Of a DNA stretch of 64,000 nucleotides, positions 1-13,316 are shown in pieces. Source of the DNA: Phoenix dactylifera (Eukaryota > Streptophyta > Magnoliopsida > Arecales > Arecaceae); the NCBI RefSeq assembly GCF_009389715.1, contig NC_052393.1:3286001-3350000 (forward strand), given 5' to 3'. Each line of letters begins with the position of its first letter. Position 1 is the stretch's first letter. The notes under the pieces were generated by a model that saw only the letters and a program-made list of their open reading frames with translations, was not told the DNA's origin and did no database searches. A program made the position numbers and the translations under genes.

Positions 1-58
1 TTATTACTGCATTCTATGTGCTCTTCTCTCTTACTGATTGTTCCAAAATCTTGATCAG

Positions 59-2325
59 ATACAAGTCATGCTCTGCAGCCTGGTTTGCCAAGCAGTGGTA
101 ATGGACATTTGGCAATGTAATTTTTAACCCACCTGACACTCCTGATGTGGAACTCCAAACATTATATTTTATAAGCAGTATCCTCTGTTTCCTTAGAATG
201 TCATCTGATTTAAATTTACCTTTTTAGGTCTTCTTCAAGTAAAGCTGCTCTCTGGCCAGATTCTGCTGCAACTGGTTGTAGAACTACTTCAAACGGAGTT
301 AGCTCCAATGGAACTGACCTTCACACTGGAAAGGTGGGCTACGGTCCCCTTGGCAATGCTCTTTTTACTATCCCAAGAAAATGCTCTTTTACCTGTATCA
401 GCGGTCAATAGCAGTTGTTGATTGTCTCATCTTGAAATTTATGTGCCTGATGTACTTCTCTTGGATGGTGTTTAATCCTGGCTTGTGTTGGTTAGTTTGT
501 ATTTTTGCACCTTGCAGGTGGTATTATTTTCTGTCTGCATGGCACATACCTGCTGTTGCTAATAGGTCATCAGGAATGTATTCACTGTGATGCGTGAAAT
601 TGGGTGGATGAAGAATGTCTTTGTCCAGATTATGGGGAAATGTGCAAGAATGATGAGCACTAGATGGTATATACCAATTTCCTGCTGGATCTGGATGAAA
701 TTAAATTGAGCCTGTACCATGTGAACTGGGCCCTGCATGACATTTTGGACGAGTCCTTAGTTGGGTGCTCATGCAAGTTTTTGTTGGAAGGGCATTTGTT
801 TCCTTTTAGGCCTGAAACCTGTTTGTCTAAACATCCTTATTTTATGTCCCTGAGAGTTGAGTGTTTAATGGATTCTTTTGTTGCACAAGTCTTGACGGAC
901 TGATAGCGAATCTTAAAAAGTGTAGTTCTTTAATGAAAGAGGTAATATAGTTGAGTATAAATGTATATTCCTATCCCCACTGTAGTTGCTTGTGATATTT
1001 GGATACAATCTATGTGTTGTTCTACAGCTTCTTTGATTAACAATGTAAGCGCACAGCAGATTTCATTATTAAAAGTTTGAGTTTGTTGAATTTTTGGGTG
1101 CAGCTTCCACAGGTGTCAGCTGATAGGCGATCATCATGGAAAAGGTGCACTACTCACGTGTACATAAGCCATACCATTCAGCGCTATCAGAAGACACAAA
1201 TAAAGCATCAGTTTCCGTTCCTGACAAACCGATCAAAAGCCAAAGGGGGAACAATCTCGGGTGTTCAAGATTCCAATAAAGCAATTGGGATGAGTAGTCT
1301 GAACAGCAGGACAGCTGCTGGAAACAGAGGTTCCATAATGGAGAGTAAAGATGAATCTAGAATTCAAATGTTATCAGGTTCCTCTATGCAGCAGCAACAG
1401 GTATTTGTTATTCTGCTGGTTTCTTTTATCCTGTCCTTGATCTCTTGCTTGTTCTGAATGCTGCGTCCTGAGTCCTGAGTCCTGTCGCTAGGGTTTGTGT
1501 GTGTGTGTGTGTGGTGGCCATTGGTGAAATTAACAACCTCTAGAAGAGGGTGCAATTATCTGAGCAGCTTCACATTCTTACCTCCGTTTGCAGGCCCCAC
1601 ATCATTCCATTATGCCGTTCCCCTTCCCTCATGGTCCTTCCCTGTGCCCAGACCGGCTTGCAGCCATGACACAACAGGTGGGTGTGCAAGTGCGCGCATC
1701 TGTGTCGGCTCGGCTGTCATTGAAAAACATGTTTTGGAACTGTGTTTCCTCTGTTTTTGGATTTTGTAGCTATATAGTTTATTTTTTCTCGAGAGGGTCA
1801 GTGATAGATGACACTATTCTCAGGGACAAATTCTAATTTCAGTTCAGCTTTAGCTGATGATATTCCGCTTTTCATGGATACGTTCATTTGTATAAATTGT
1901 TACTCACAAATTCGTCCAAGTGCTGATTGTTTGCTAATCTGGTCCAGCTGCAGCTACCACACCAGATTGGCAACTCAATTTATGGACCTTATGGACCCCA
2001 ACTTGTTGTTGCTGGAGGCAAGCTACAGCAGATATGGCAAGCGCATATGGCCCAATACAGGCCGCCTCTTGGTATTCCCGCATGGCAGACCATGAGGCTG
2101 CAGGACCCATCCCTGCTTCCCTGTGCTCAGCCTCCATCCACATTTCCTCAGCCTTCCAGAGAGATGCAGGTTGGATCCTATCAATCTCCTAGTTCACTGC
2201 AGCTACAAGAGCTCTTGCCAATTCCCTCATCATCATCCTTGAGAGCAAAGAAGCCACATGGTAGTGGGTTTGGCACTGAAGGTGCACCTCAACTGCAGCT
2301 GCTATGTAATGCCCAGCGCATGTAA
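59..2325 (+). CDS. 3' part of an unidentified Gln/Pro/Ser-rich plant protein (5 visible exons)
   Basis: The gene enters from the left edge. Visible exons are 59-116, 228-333, 1104-1400, 1594-1677 and 1948-2325. All junctions are AG/GT and reading phases join cleanly (AT+G rebuilds a Met across the first intron), giving 306 residues to the stop at 2323-2325. The visible protein has a basic motif SSWKRCTTHVYISHTIQRYQ, a Ser/Asn-rich stretch, a Gln run, a His/Pro/Phe segment and a Pro/Gln-rich C-terminus ending LQLLCNAQRM. There is no membrane segment or recognisable catalytic domain, so a nuclear regulatory protein is likely. The KRC-TH--I motif recalls the clock regulator TIME FOR COFFEE (KRCATH-IAHNI), but the C-terminus does not match my memory of that family, so I give no name. 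The exon chain is solid; the identity is open. Confidence 0.72.
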
Positions 2326-4597
2326 AGACAATACCATTGGATGGCACAGACTGGTTCATTGTTTTATTCGTTCAAATGGTGGGTGGAGCATCTTTGTGTC
2401 TCTCCATCGTCGCCAACTATGTAAATTTCTTGCCAGTGTTTGCTTCACCTGAAATGACATTTCTAAACTTCAGTAAAGGCTTTTTGATGAATCTTGGAGG
2501 ATCACAAGTTCAAGGGGAAGGTGCAAGTAATGAAGATATTTTTCCCAGAGGATGACCATGACATTGCATGGGCCATGCCATGCACAGCACTCAGCTGCGG
2601 TGGATCGGTAATCTCCCATTACTTGATACATATAGGAACAAATTGCTGTACTCGTAACATGTTATTAGATCTAACAAAAGCAAAGCAGCCCCACGGACCC
2701 CAAAGAATAAAGGAATGAGATGAAAGTATATACTGGAATGAAAAGTGAGGCAGTTCTTTTTAGCATATGAGTTCCCATATTTTTGCTGAGTAGTTTTGAG
2801 TGCAAAATAAATAGTTCTGTCCATAGGATAAAGCGTATTTGTCTGGAAGGTGTCTTGAACGTGTTGGAATGCTGCTCTTTCAGGTTGCTTTTGGTTCATG
2901 TCGCAGCAGCAGCAGCAATGGAAGCTGCTTAAAGGGACCCTTGATTCTCAGTTACACAGCTCCCTTCACTGTTTGACCCGTTCGCTGCAGCAGCGGCACA
3001 TTGAGCCTGTCTGCATGATCCCCATTGTTGCAGTGCATGGGCCCCTACATATGGATGACTGTACGTGTAGCAAGAGCATGAGCATCGCGTGCACAGCAGA
3101 GAAGCTTTTTTCTAAATTGCTGATGGCAAGGTTTGGCACGGTGACTAAATTACGGACGCTTCTTTCTAGCGTCGGCAGGTCATAGTCGGAGAAATCTATT
3201 TTTTTTTTTGTAGTGAAGCCAGTGTCCCTAAGGCAGGGTGGCAAGTGCTGGCCTCTGTCGATCAACATATCATATTGAGCCATCACTGGTACGAAGTACT
3301 CGATCGGTACTGCTTTATATCAGCCTAGTGAATGGAATGGTTGTTTTGACATAGCATGACACATTTCGGTGTGATACTATGATATGGTGGATATTTTGCC
3401 GTTATTTGGTGCCTCTCATACCAACGGCATTAAGTATTTATTAAGAAAGACTGAGGTTGAGGTAATGCAAGCATTCTTTGTTTTATGAAAAAGGAGAGAA
3501 AATAAGAGAGGCCGAGGTTCAAAATTTCTGGTTATGCGCCACTTAGAAATCAAATCTAGAATCTCTGGTTGCAGTTGCAGAGTAGAGGGGTATGACCATT
3601 GGGACAATCTCATTTCATGAGAGGTGGTATCGGCATTGTTCCTGAAAGCATTGGTCGGTTTGGAAGTAACTGCAGCACCTGTTAGTAGCATTTGCTAGTG
3701 GGTTTGGATTTAAAATCGGCTCCGGCAATATTCCAGCTTATTTAAAAGCTTGCCAAATTTCAGTTGTTACGCAAGAGGATTTGCATTGGGAAGCTGAGAA
3801 ATATGGGTCTGGAACGTAGTCACTATTGCCATTCAAGTCATGCTTCGTTCAAAAGAATTGCCTGGAATGGGTATTCACACCTTTGGGCTTCTGAAGATAT
3901 TGTTTAGGTTCAACAGAAGCAGTATCCCTGGAAAGAGAGAAAATATGGTGGGATGCAATAAATCCTTATTTTTTAATAGTCAACTGGCGGCCTAATCCAA
4001 CCCTGCTGCATGGCTTCTTTAATACATTGGTTAAAATACACATAAAGATGACAGCAGAATATCTCCAAGACCTGCTACCATAAACCATCTCTGAATTGAT
4101 GTCTATAAAGGTCAAAAAAATGCTTCAAAAAAATTGCCAGGTCCATGGTTGCTGACTTGGATTGTTTGTTTGCACACAGAAGGAGCTCATAGCTTTACTC
4201 TAAAACTAAATGTCGTTTGGTGATTCCATCTATTTATGGGGCAAAAGGGACTGATGATTGCCTATAAAACCCAGCGTTCCCCTAGATTCTATGCAAGAAA
4301 GTTGTTTCAATGATGATTTTAAATTAGGATGCGGTTTAGCATGTAGGTTCCTGCCAACTCACAATCTGAATGCATTATGAAATGTGGAGCGGCGCCATCC
4401 CTGCAAATGCTGCAAAGCCTGTAAAATTGGCTACATCCTCAATAGCAGCCAAGACCCATGTTAAATCTCCCCAGCTTCAACGTGGATCGGACTTGATGTT
4501 TTAGGCGAGTGTCTTGATTTTAGCACCTGCAACATACAGACCGCCTACACATGCCTGGGGTTTCAAGATTTGGCGGCTATTAAGATATTAAAAAAAA
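2326..4597 (+). other. 3' UTR and intergenic sequence after the first gene
   Basis: The first part is probably the 3' UTR; an AATAAA lies at 2806-2811. CAG-rich bits follow around 2900-3000 and short open frames lack codon or motif support. From about 3400 to 4597 I see no gene, RNA or classifiable repeat. Confidence 0.4.
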
Positions 4598-4954
4598 ATA
4601 ATCATGCAAAAAATTTTAAATTATTCGAGATTTTCAATTTCTTCCTAAACTTTAATTTAGTGCAATCAGATCATCGAACTTTTAAATTTGTTTAATTCAG
4701 ACTCTGGCTATAAATACTATCAGGCTGTCGTGACGGAATTGTCACGTGATGTTACATGATCACTTATATTGCTGAAGAAGATAATATTTCATGTGACATC
4801 ACGTAATAATGTCGTCGGAGCAACCAGATTAAATTCATAGCTAAAGTCCAAATTAAAAAAAAATATTATAAATTCAATGGCATGATTGTCCTAAATTAAA
4901 ATTTAGAAGTAAATTAAAATTTTCCAAATAGTTCAAATTTTTTTGTGTAATTAT
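4598..4954. mobile_element. MITE-like inverted-repeat element
   Basis: About 357 bp, AT-rich and non-coding. The left end (ATAATCATGCAAAAAA) is mirrored at the right end, whose reverse complement reads ATAATTACACAAAAAA. The similarity runs on for over 100 bases: both arms carry forms of CCTAAACTTTAATTTAG, then GCAATCA. The arms are diverged, so the copy is old. No clear target duplication was found, so the superfamily is not assigned. Confidence 0.6.
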
Positions 4955-6132
4955 TCTATATTAAAAATCAGAAACAACTCACTTTGATTTAAAGTTTAAC
5001 CTCTTTAATATGAACAATCTTGTAAAGGTTTCCTATGAGGGAATAGGGCTGCAAAGAGGCCATAAAAGGTATAATAGGAAATTCTTTAATAAAAAAAAAA
5101 GGAAAGTCAATTATTACTTGATATGACCTTAATGAAAAACTCACAAAATATAGTCATCAATGGAAACATCTTCCTGTAAATATCGCTTTTTTGAAAGATT
5201 ACATTAAAATTTACGGAGGTTTAGAGTGAATAAAATAATTCTACCAGTCATAGGTGAAATAATCGTAGTAGCCGCAGAATCTGCTTCACCTAAAGAAGGT
5301 TCTCTCCTTTAACAAGGATAGGCACAGAATAGTGTCTCGTGTCGCAGCAAGCACTGGAGAAGATACTTCAACGCAAAATATAAAAGTGAATGGCATATTT
5401 ACTTGAACAAGCGAGCCACAGCATCTGGCATGTTGCAATGGCCCAGCACAAGAACTGAGCATTACATAGATAATTGTATGTAAACAAGCAGCAGGGGAAC
5501 ATACTGATAAACATGATTACACATTTAAAATAAAATTAAATATAAATTGCCTATTCTTAAAGGCTCCTGATACGTTTAAGTTTCCTGGCTTGTTCATCCT
5601 GCAGCTTGGGACCGTTGTGATGTTAGTTAGCCTGATCAACGTAACTTTCCACATGAACCATTCTTCTCCTGCCTGATTTTTTTGAAATTCTATGTTGCAT
5701 AAACAACACCCAGAACATTCAAGTATCATGACTATATTTCTGGTCGAGTCTTTATTCATGCATTCAGCATCCCCCAAGTTAGTTCGTTGACACAAGATTA
5801 TGACTGCCAGAAAAATCAAACAGGAAATCATCTAACCACAACTGATTTTGCAAGCCATCTGCAGTTTCAGAGTCTGAATTACGCATGATGACTTTAGTCA
5901 TTCATACGTAACTACAAATTTTGCAGAATGTGAAACTGCAAAAGGCTCCTCAAATCAGCGGCAGTTCATTTGATGGTTTTCTGGTTGATCTTGCCAGCAG
6001 TCATATACTTGTCTCAAAAAATCGACTTGGGAAACTCAAAGTACACAGCAAGAGGACCCTACATCCAATGCTATAGTCATCATACCAGAATTGGCAGGCA
6101 GCAAACCAGGATCATTTGCAGACCAGAAAGTA
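4955..6132 (-). other. 3' flank and probable 3' UTR of the bHLH gene
   Basis: AT-rich sequence downstream of the minus-strand bHLH stop codon. The part next to 6132 is probably its 3' UTR. A 104-codon minus frame at 5517-5831 has a hydrophobic start but no recognised domain or splice context, so I do not call it. Nothing else is recognised. Confidence 0.35.
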
Positions 6133-9100
6133 TTAATTTTTAGCTACCGAGCTGTCTCCAACACTGTTGGAAGAGCTGTCTGGCAAACCACCAGAGGAAG
6201 AACATCTGCTTGAACTGCTCCCATCAGAACCACCACTTCCCTTCCTCTCTGATGGCCATTGCTTCCCTTTCCTTACTTCAGAAGACAGATCCTGCATAAC
6301 AAAGACCTTCCTAAGTTTTATTTGCGTCCAATGCTTTGTTGAACTCGTGATGCTGCATGGGTCAGAAAGCCACAATTTTTTTATGAAAGAAGGTCAATTT
6401 TCATAAGTTCTTTTAAGGCATTTCATTTTGACTTATTTTGTATCATATGCCAGTTATCTTGATTAACTCCTGAAAAATCCCAGAAGCTGTAATTCCACTA
6501 GATGAAAGGATGCAGACTAGAAGAAAGCATTATGGAATTGTAGTAGCTTCTTCGCCAGGGTCACAGCAACCTATAATTTTGTGAAATAAGAATGAAGATA
6601 GCTTAAACACTGCAGAATCTATGAGATAGAAATGCACCTGATCATTTGCTTCCTTTGAATGAGAAGAAGGGGCGGCAGATCCAGGAGTCTTCAGTTCCAG
6701 CTCTGTTGCAACATCACTAATATCATCACTTCTTTCTCCACAGCTCCGTTGCTGCCGATCAGATGATTTGCTTCTAGAATCTTGTAGGCTTCCACTATGA
6801 GACTTGTTACTGCTTGGATGTGGATGTGGATGGATGCATTGAGTAGTTGGCTGTTCAACTTGAAGATTGCAGGGGTGAGCATATGGTCCATAGGTCAAAC
6901 AAGAATTTGGAATGGTTCCAGGGTTCTGATTCCGGAAGAAAGGATAAGGCTGCAGCGAGGGGTGAATGGGGATTGGGCCTGAGGGAATGGGAACTGGCAT
7001 CGGGAATGGATATGCAGGGGGCGGGCCCATAATGACTGAAGGGTCCATTGCAGCCCATGGATACAAAACGCGAAGCCTTTGCTGATACTGAGCATTCAGA
7101 TTATCAATTTCCGACTTTAAAGTTCCTTTCTCTTCTCTGAGCTCATTCTTCTCTTGAGTCAACTATGAGGACAAGAGTATGATGTAAATCATGTCAGAAG
7201 GACATTTGAGAGCCTATCCAGCTTAGACTGTATCATTCCAAATCAAGATGATTGTTACCTCACGTGATTCCTCAGAAAGTGAAGCATATTCAGCTTTAAA
7301 TCTGTTCACCTGGGCAGTCAAGTCTTTCAGCATCTGGATCGTATCCGCAAGGATGGTTGCCTTATCATTCTTCGGTCGATCTGGATCTATATTTTTGGAA
7401 ACAAGAAGTAGGTAATCTTTCTGAACTATATATAAATGGACATGCAAAATGTAGCTAGCTTAGTTGCAGATTACAAATTTAGCAACAGTCAACTGCATTG
7501 TCATGTGAAAACCTCCCAACAATTTGAAGAATCTTTCTTAAGAACGGTGTTCATTCAAAAACCAGATCTGTAACTTACAGAAATTAAGAAACAATGGTTC
7601 CCCTAAGGAACTGCAAAAAGTTTCTTAGTTATATCTCTATGATGAGGCAATGTCGATATAACTTTTCTTCTATTTAGGATCAGGGTTCATATGAGGGATG
7701 GGAATAGTTCAAGGACGTCATCTGCTTTACTTTATGGTAATAATGTCAAAGAAGATCACTTGTGCTAACTTATATAACTAAAGTTAAACGTCTTTATGCT
7801 GACAACTATTCTGTGAGGGAAAAGCACAAGAAATCTGAAATCTATTTGTTCATTCTTCACTGGAATCAAATATAAGACTATCATGCATAAACATCCCGAT
7901 TTATTGACATTTCTTCTTCCAAACAACACATGTCCTCAACTATTTATTTCCACCCACAACATGATCACCTTCTCTATCTACATTATGTAGGAATTCAGCC
8001 CCACTTTGGGCCCCTAATCAAAATCCTTCTTTCCACTTTCCACAATTGACTGTCCATTCAGAAGAGGAGGCCTCTACACAATCTATATCTAACTCTGGTA
8101 CTTTACAAACTGGAAGATTCTGTAACTACTATTGGCAAATTGCAAAAGCAAAACCTAGATTTCAATCCCTACCTCTCAATTGTTAGAGTTCTACACAATT
8201 TGATTTCCCTAAGCGGATGATCAGATGAAAGAGAAAAGTTGGATAGCCATTCAACACCAAATAGTCTTCCTTTTATTTTTGTTGGCCTATAGTTTCACAT
8301 ATATTTGGGCGTGCATTTAAGTTTAAATGCCCGAAATCTGTGGTACCTAGTGCATTTCCCAACTCCAAGAATTGTTCATTTAGTCGATCCCTCCTCAGTT
8401 TTTCGCGGTCAGCTTTCTGAACTTTTCGTGCAGCAATTGAATCCTTTACTTCTTGTTCCACCCTTTGACTGCAAGACAAAAATTAAACTGATCGTCAATG
8501 ATAAGATGGGTGCATACATAAAAAATAATGTAAACGCATTGTACATAGGCATAAAAATTTCATTGATATCACAAACAATTATTGAATTAGAGAATATTAC
8601 GAAACCAAATCAACCAGATAAACCAGGAAATCATATTATCGTACACTAGAAAACAAAATCAACCATGTAAATTGGGGTACATATTATATTTAAAAGGAAG
8701 AATAGCTTCAAAATAGAAGCTACTAACATAGTTATTTTTCTAAAATAATTTTCAGCACAAACATTCTGACTAGTCAAACATAGTACATGAAAACAATCTT
8801 TGCAAGGGAGCTTTCTGCGTCTTCTAGGGTGCAATATAAGCATTAACCAAATGCAGTTCAAAAGCATTTGCCGGTATCAATTGGATGTGAAAATAACCAA
8901 CTTCATTCCCAAGAAAGCATTAAATTGAGGCACAAATTAAAATGTCTAACACCTTATGACTTCACTTAATAAAATAAATGATCGGTGATCAAAATAGCAT
9001 CAGGCATTGCTCAAGAATATATCGAGACAAGAGATATCTAAAAGACCTAGAGTATGTCAAACCTTGTTAAAACCACTCGAAGAAATCAGATCACAGTAAA

Positions 9101-12100
9101 CTTAGACAAGCCCCCCAATGCTTTTATCTTGCAGTTGACCTTCATCGACATTGCTGTGATATGTTTCAACAACTCTGAGCAACAAAATAGAATGATTGCG
9201 AGGGATTTTGTATGGATTTAAATTATCTCAACTTCTTAATAATAAACTTCATGTTGTAAAGTTGTTTTCCAATTTGACATTCAAAATGATATATCAATAT
9301 TTCCTTTCATTAGCTAATGCCGTCAGACAAAATTATATAGATGGATACAATTAGTGTGCCAATGTTGATTGCTGGAGATGAAACATAGATGACAAACATG
9401 CTTTGTACTATTCACATCCCTATTTCATTTTAGATATTATCTGGCATCTCATGGTCTTGTTATATTCTGTGATTGAATTCTGCCATGAAGTAGAAATATC
9501 ATTGCATGCAAGAACTTAAATTCAACACAAAGTTCAAGCCCTGCCTCCATCATTTTAAAGCCTGGCATAGTTTTACTAACTTGTGTGTCTCTAAAAAGCT
9601 CCTACATGAGTACATGTTTATCATGTCATCATAACAAGATCGCCCATCTGATGTCAAAAAAAAAAAAAATCATGATTCAGATTTATGATACAGCCTTATC
9701 AATTCATCATGCATCCAAAGTTTGCATTGTTTAAAAACAACCAACACCCATCACCATCCCAGACATCAAGCCCATGTGAATCCCAAGTCCCCACCATCAT
9801 AGTGCTCAGGGATTTCTAAAAGGATCAACATCAAGCAAAAGATATCAGATTTCTTTCTTGCATTAACAACTCTTTTCAAAAATTTGATACCGTCTCTTTT
9901 GTTACATTAAATCACATCAACAAAGTTAGAGAATTAGAGACTGATTATCAAGCAAAGATTGACATCCCAGGTTCTATAAAAAATAATAATTTCGAAAAAT
10001 AGGTTCCAAAACTCATATCTCAGATAGCGCCTCCATCTTCACATGGCAATTTGGTCCTATGGGTAGCTACCTCTTGGATAAGTTTCTTTCTCCATCTTCC
10101 CCTCTACCACAACTAGAATTCCGCTAACTCTAATCCTATCTCTAAACTTGAAACAAGTCATGTTTAACTTTTCATGATCATTAGAATCTTTAGTGGACAG
10201 ATCAGACTCCAATCGACCCAGATCCAATCCAACCAATTTGAAAGCAGCCACTCCTGAGTAGTTCATGTTCAGCAAGCCATTAATTAGCAGAAGTTGTTGC
10301 CCGTCCATTGATATTGTTGATGCCAACGATGATAGCCTTTTTATCACCTTGTTCTTTTGTAGACTAATCATCCATCTCTTAAAAAAACCAATAGCAATGC
10401 ACATTAACCTTCTACATAACATCTAATGAAAGGCTTTCATCCATTCATTTTACCCCTAACGAACTTCAATACATAAAGCTGGCTCTTGCATAAAACCTTT
10501 ATCATCTTTTTAAAGAGGTATATGCCCAAAAAGCGCTACAGTATCCCCTCATCACAATCCTTTTCTTTTACCCCTTCCCTAAGCTCTTCTAAAATTTAGA
10601 TGCATGGCTTGTCCTGTTCTCCATATCCTCCTCTTTTTTCACAATCAAATTAGGTACTAGCTTTTGCACAAGCTCTCCAACTCTCCCGAACAACCAAACC
10701 ACTATCCCAAGCTTTGAGCTAGAGCATGTCTGAAATGATGCACTCCATCATGTCCTTTGACGCACTCCCCTAACCTTATGCTTTGTAGAGATGGAAAACA
10801 TATCATTTCCTACAATGAAAGAGAATGCTTCATTCCATAACTCTTGCAAATATCATGACTCTTGTAGCCATTATTGGCACATCGGCTGCAAATATTCTAG
10901 AGTCAAGATTCAAGACAGTGTCACTTGCCTTGCCCAGATGTGCTAACAAAGTGTTGCAAATATGGAGTGGTCTCTATAAATTATGCCTCCACAAACCAGA
11001 TTCCACCACTAAAAGTAGGAAATAACATAGTATATTTGTGATTTTGCAATTTCAATTCTAATTAATCATATCTATTTTTTCTCCAAGATGTTGATCAGAT
11101 GACTTTGCTAACACACAAGCGGAGCATCCCTTCCTTCTCTGAAGAGGTTCACTTTTTTTGAAGGTCAGCTCCTTCCTTATTCTCCCCATTAATCCAACAA
11201 AGTTCGTATCGAAGTTCATATTTCATGTACTGCATATGTTTGAGCATAACATTGTCCATACTCGTGTTTGACTATTGATCTCAATGTATTAGTGCTTCCA
11301 TAAACCCAAAGTCGTGATGTTTATTTAGTCCCTCTGAAGAAAGCTTAATCCTAACCTCATGTCAAGGCTAGAGACACCAATCTCTGCACTTGAAAAATGA
11401 AGGTCAACTTTGATGTGGGAGAACAAAATGCACTAGCAAGTATATCAACAGGCATCACCGGTATTTACAAGAAACAAGTTGCTAACAAAATTTGATGCTC
11501 TAGTTTTCAAGTGTACAGTAATTAATAATATATTAAGGGAGAAAGCTGCATCACCATGCAGGATGCCAAACAATGGAACAATGGGAAAGCTGCACACTAG
11601 TTGAATGACTTAGTCAAGTGCCATTAACCATAGAGATTATAATTGACAAAGTTTTCAGCTTTATGCATTTCCATCTGAGGAGTATGGTCATAAAGTCACG
11701 GTCAAATAGTTAAGGGGAGAAAATATGAAAACCTGATCATGGAATGCTAAGATCACATGTTTTTCCATAGACAGCATGAATTTATTTTTCCTTGTCATTT
11801 TCTCTCTATAAATGGCTACAAGCATGACGAGTTGATTATGGAACTCAAAAGAACACAGTTGCAAGTATAGATATTGATACATCATAAAATCTCCAAGACT
11901 TTAAATTAGTTCCCAGAAAACATAATTGCAAGCACCAGTACTTCATGAAATCTCCTATACTAAAAGACCTTTTATGTGGCAAAGTGGATCTAAGCAAGGA
12001 GTCAACTTTTGTACATGTCTTGACCTCATTGAGAATGTGATTGTGACATCGACCCCTGATGAATCGATTTGACCAATGTGATTACACATAACTCCTAACC

Positions 12101-13316
12101 TCTATGGATATGTTTGAGAAAAATGTTTGCTACAATCCACCTTGAGCACATAGTGATTTATTTCTCTACTGCAATTCCCCCTATCAAGATTTCGTGTTAA
12201 GCAACTAGGCAGAAACTTCATAACCATTTCGCATAAGGTAGTACTTCAATCAGTATAGGAGTTTAATTATAACTATTTGCTAATATCAGAAAAACAAGAC
12301 TGAACTATTATAACTCAAATTTGAATAGCAGCCCAAGCCAAGTGCACTAAACTAACAGCTTATACTAGCTTCACAAATTAAGACTAACTGACCATAGTTG
12401 ATTTTTAGACAGTTGACTGATAACAGATTCCCTAAGGTAAAACTAAGGGCATGAGATTCATACTTGTATGCAATGAAAACCTTCCGCAAGGACATGGCAC
12501 TAATTATGAAAACCTTCACCCCAAAATCAAGCCTCTTGAATGACAGCACAACTCATGTTTCTCTGCTCTCATATCTCAAGGCTAGCCTGGCAACCATAAA
12601 ATGAGGGTAACTCATCAACGTTGAGTCAGATCATAATTCCTCCACAAATTCAGTGGCATGTCCAGGGAGTGAAGTGATAAGAACCCCGGAGCCAAAACAA
12701 AGCATCCAAACTAGATATATGTGTGATTATTCGGGAGTTGAGATCCTCAGACATTTCATTGCGGTGCCTAACAGCCTTTTGTACCCCCCCACTCCTCCTT
12801 TAACATTCTGGTTCCCAATATTTTGTTCCCTCCAATTCGGTTCTTGGACATCTAGTCTTCCGAATTCTCAAAACGAATTGACAACTAAAGGTTGAAAGAA
12901 TCATAAATCTAGCCCCAAATTCACCCATTTTCGTTTCTTCTCCCTTTCCTGCAACATATCCGCACTTGAAAGAAAGAAAGCACGTTCCTTGCTCCTATTC
13001 TAGATTCCCAAACCGAAAATTTCAAAATTACAGCTTATCCCAGAACAGCTCGCAACATGAAAAGCACGAAGGTTCTAATCAACTTGGGAGGCATAGGTGG
13101 TCAGAGTCCACAGCTCATGGAACAAGATTCAAATAGTCAATCGGAAAAGAAGGCATGAGAGACGGAGAATAGAAGTGGGACGGACACTAACCTCGGATCC
13201 GGTAATCGACTGGGGGGTTGGCAGAGGTCATCGGAGGCGCGATGGAAGCCGTTGTCGGGGAGCTCCGTCTGGGCCGGGTCCGGGAAGAAACCTTCCGAGG
13301 GCTTCCATTGATCCAT
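6133..13316 (-). CDS. bHLH121: bHLH transcription factor, bHLH121/URI type
   Basis: Five coding exons on the minus strand: 13316-13192, 8468-8347, 7386-7259, 7162-6638 and 6291-6133, all with GT/AG borders and matching phases; 1059 bases, 352 residues. The bHLH lies at about 56-107: basic region with QKADREKLRRDRLNEQF (E64, R67/R68 suited to E-box contact), loop DPDRPKND, helix 2 to about 107. A heptad coiled coil follows to about 155 (LTQEKNELREEK). After that come a Pro-rich block (MDPSVIMGPPPAYPFPMPVP), an ELKTPGS motif and a Ser-rich C-terminus, the bHLH121 layout. In Arabidopsis, URI acts with subgroup IVc bHLHs upstream of iron-uptake regulators; the same role here is inferred. The start is the first ATG of exon 1, whose AG+T junction gives PDPSQRVEQ. 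This N-terminal extension before the bHLH is longer than in the Arabidopsis protein as I recall it. Confidence 0.93.
8469..13191 (-). other. 4.7-kb first intron of the bHLH121 gene
   Basis: Bounded by the donor after base 13192 and the acceptor before 8468 (minus strand). It makes up most of the gene's length. It is AT-rich; a minus frame at 10057-10422 and other short frames show no recognisable protein. I found no transposon with clear ends. Such a long first intron often holds old repeats or regulatory sites, but I cannot point to one. Confidence 0.6.

Noticed and set aside
5517-5831. 104-codon minus frame with a hydrophobic N-terminus near the bHLH 3' end
   Set aside because: No domain, no splice context, and it overlaps the likely 3' flank of the bHLH gene.
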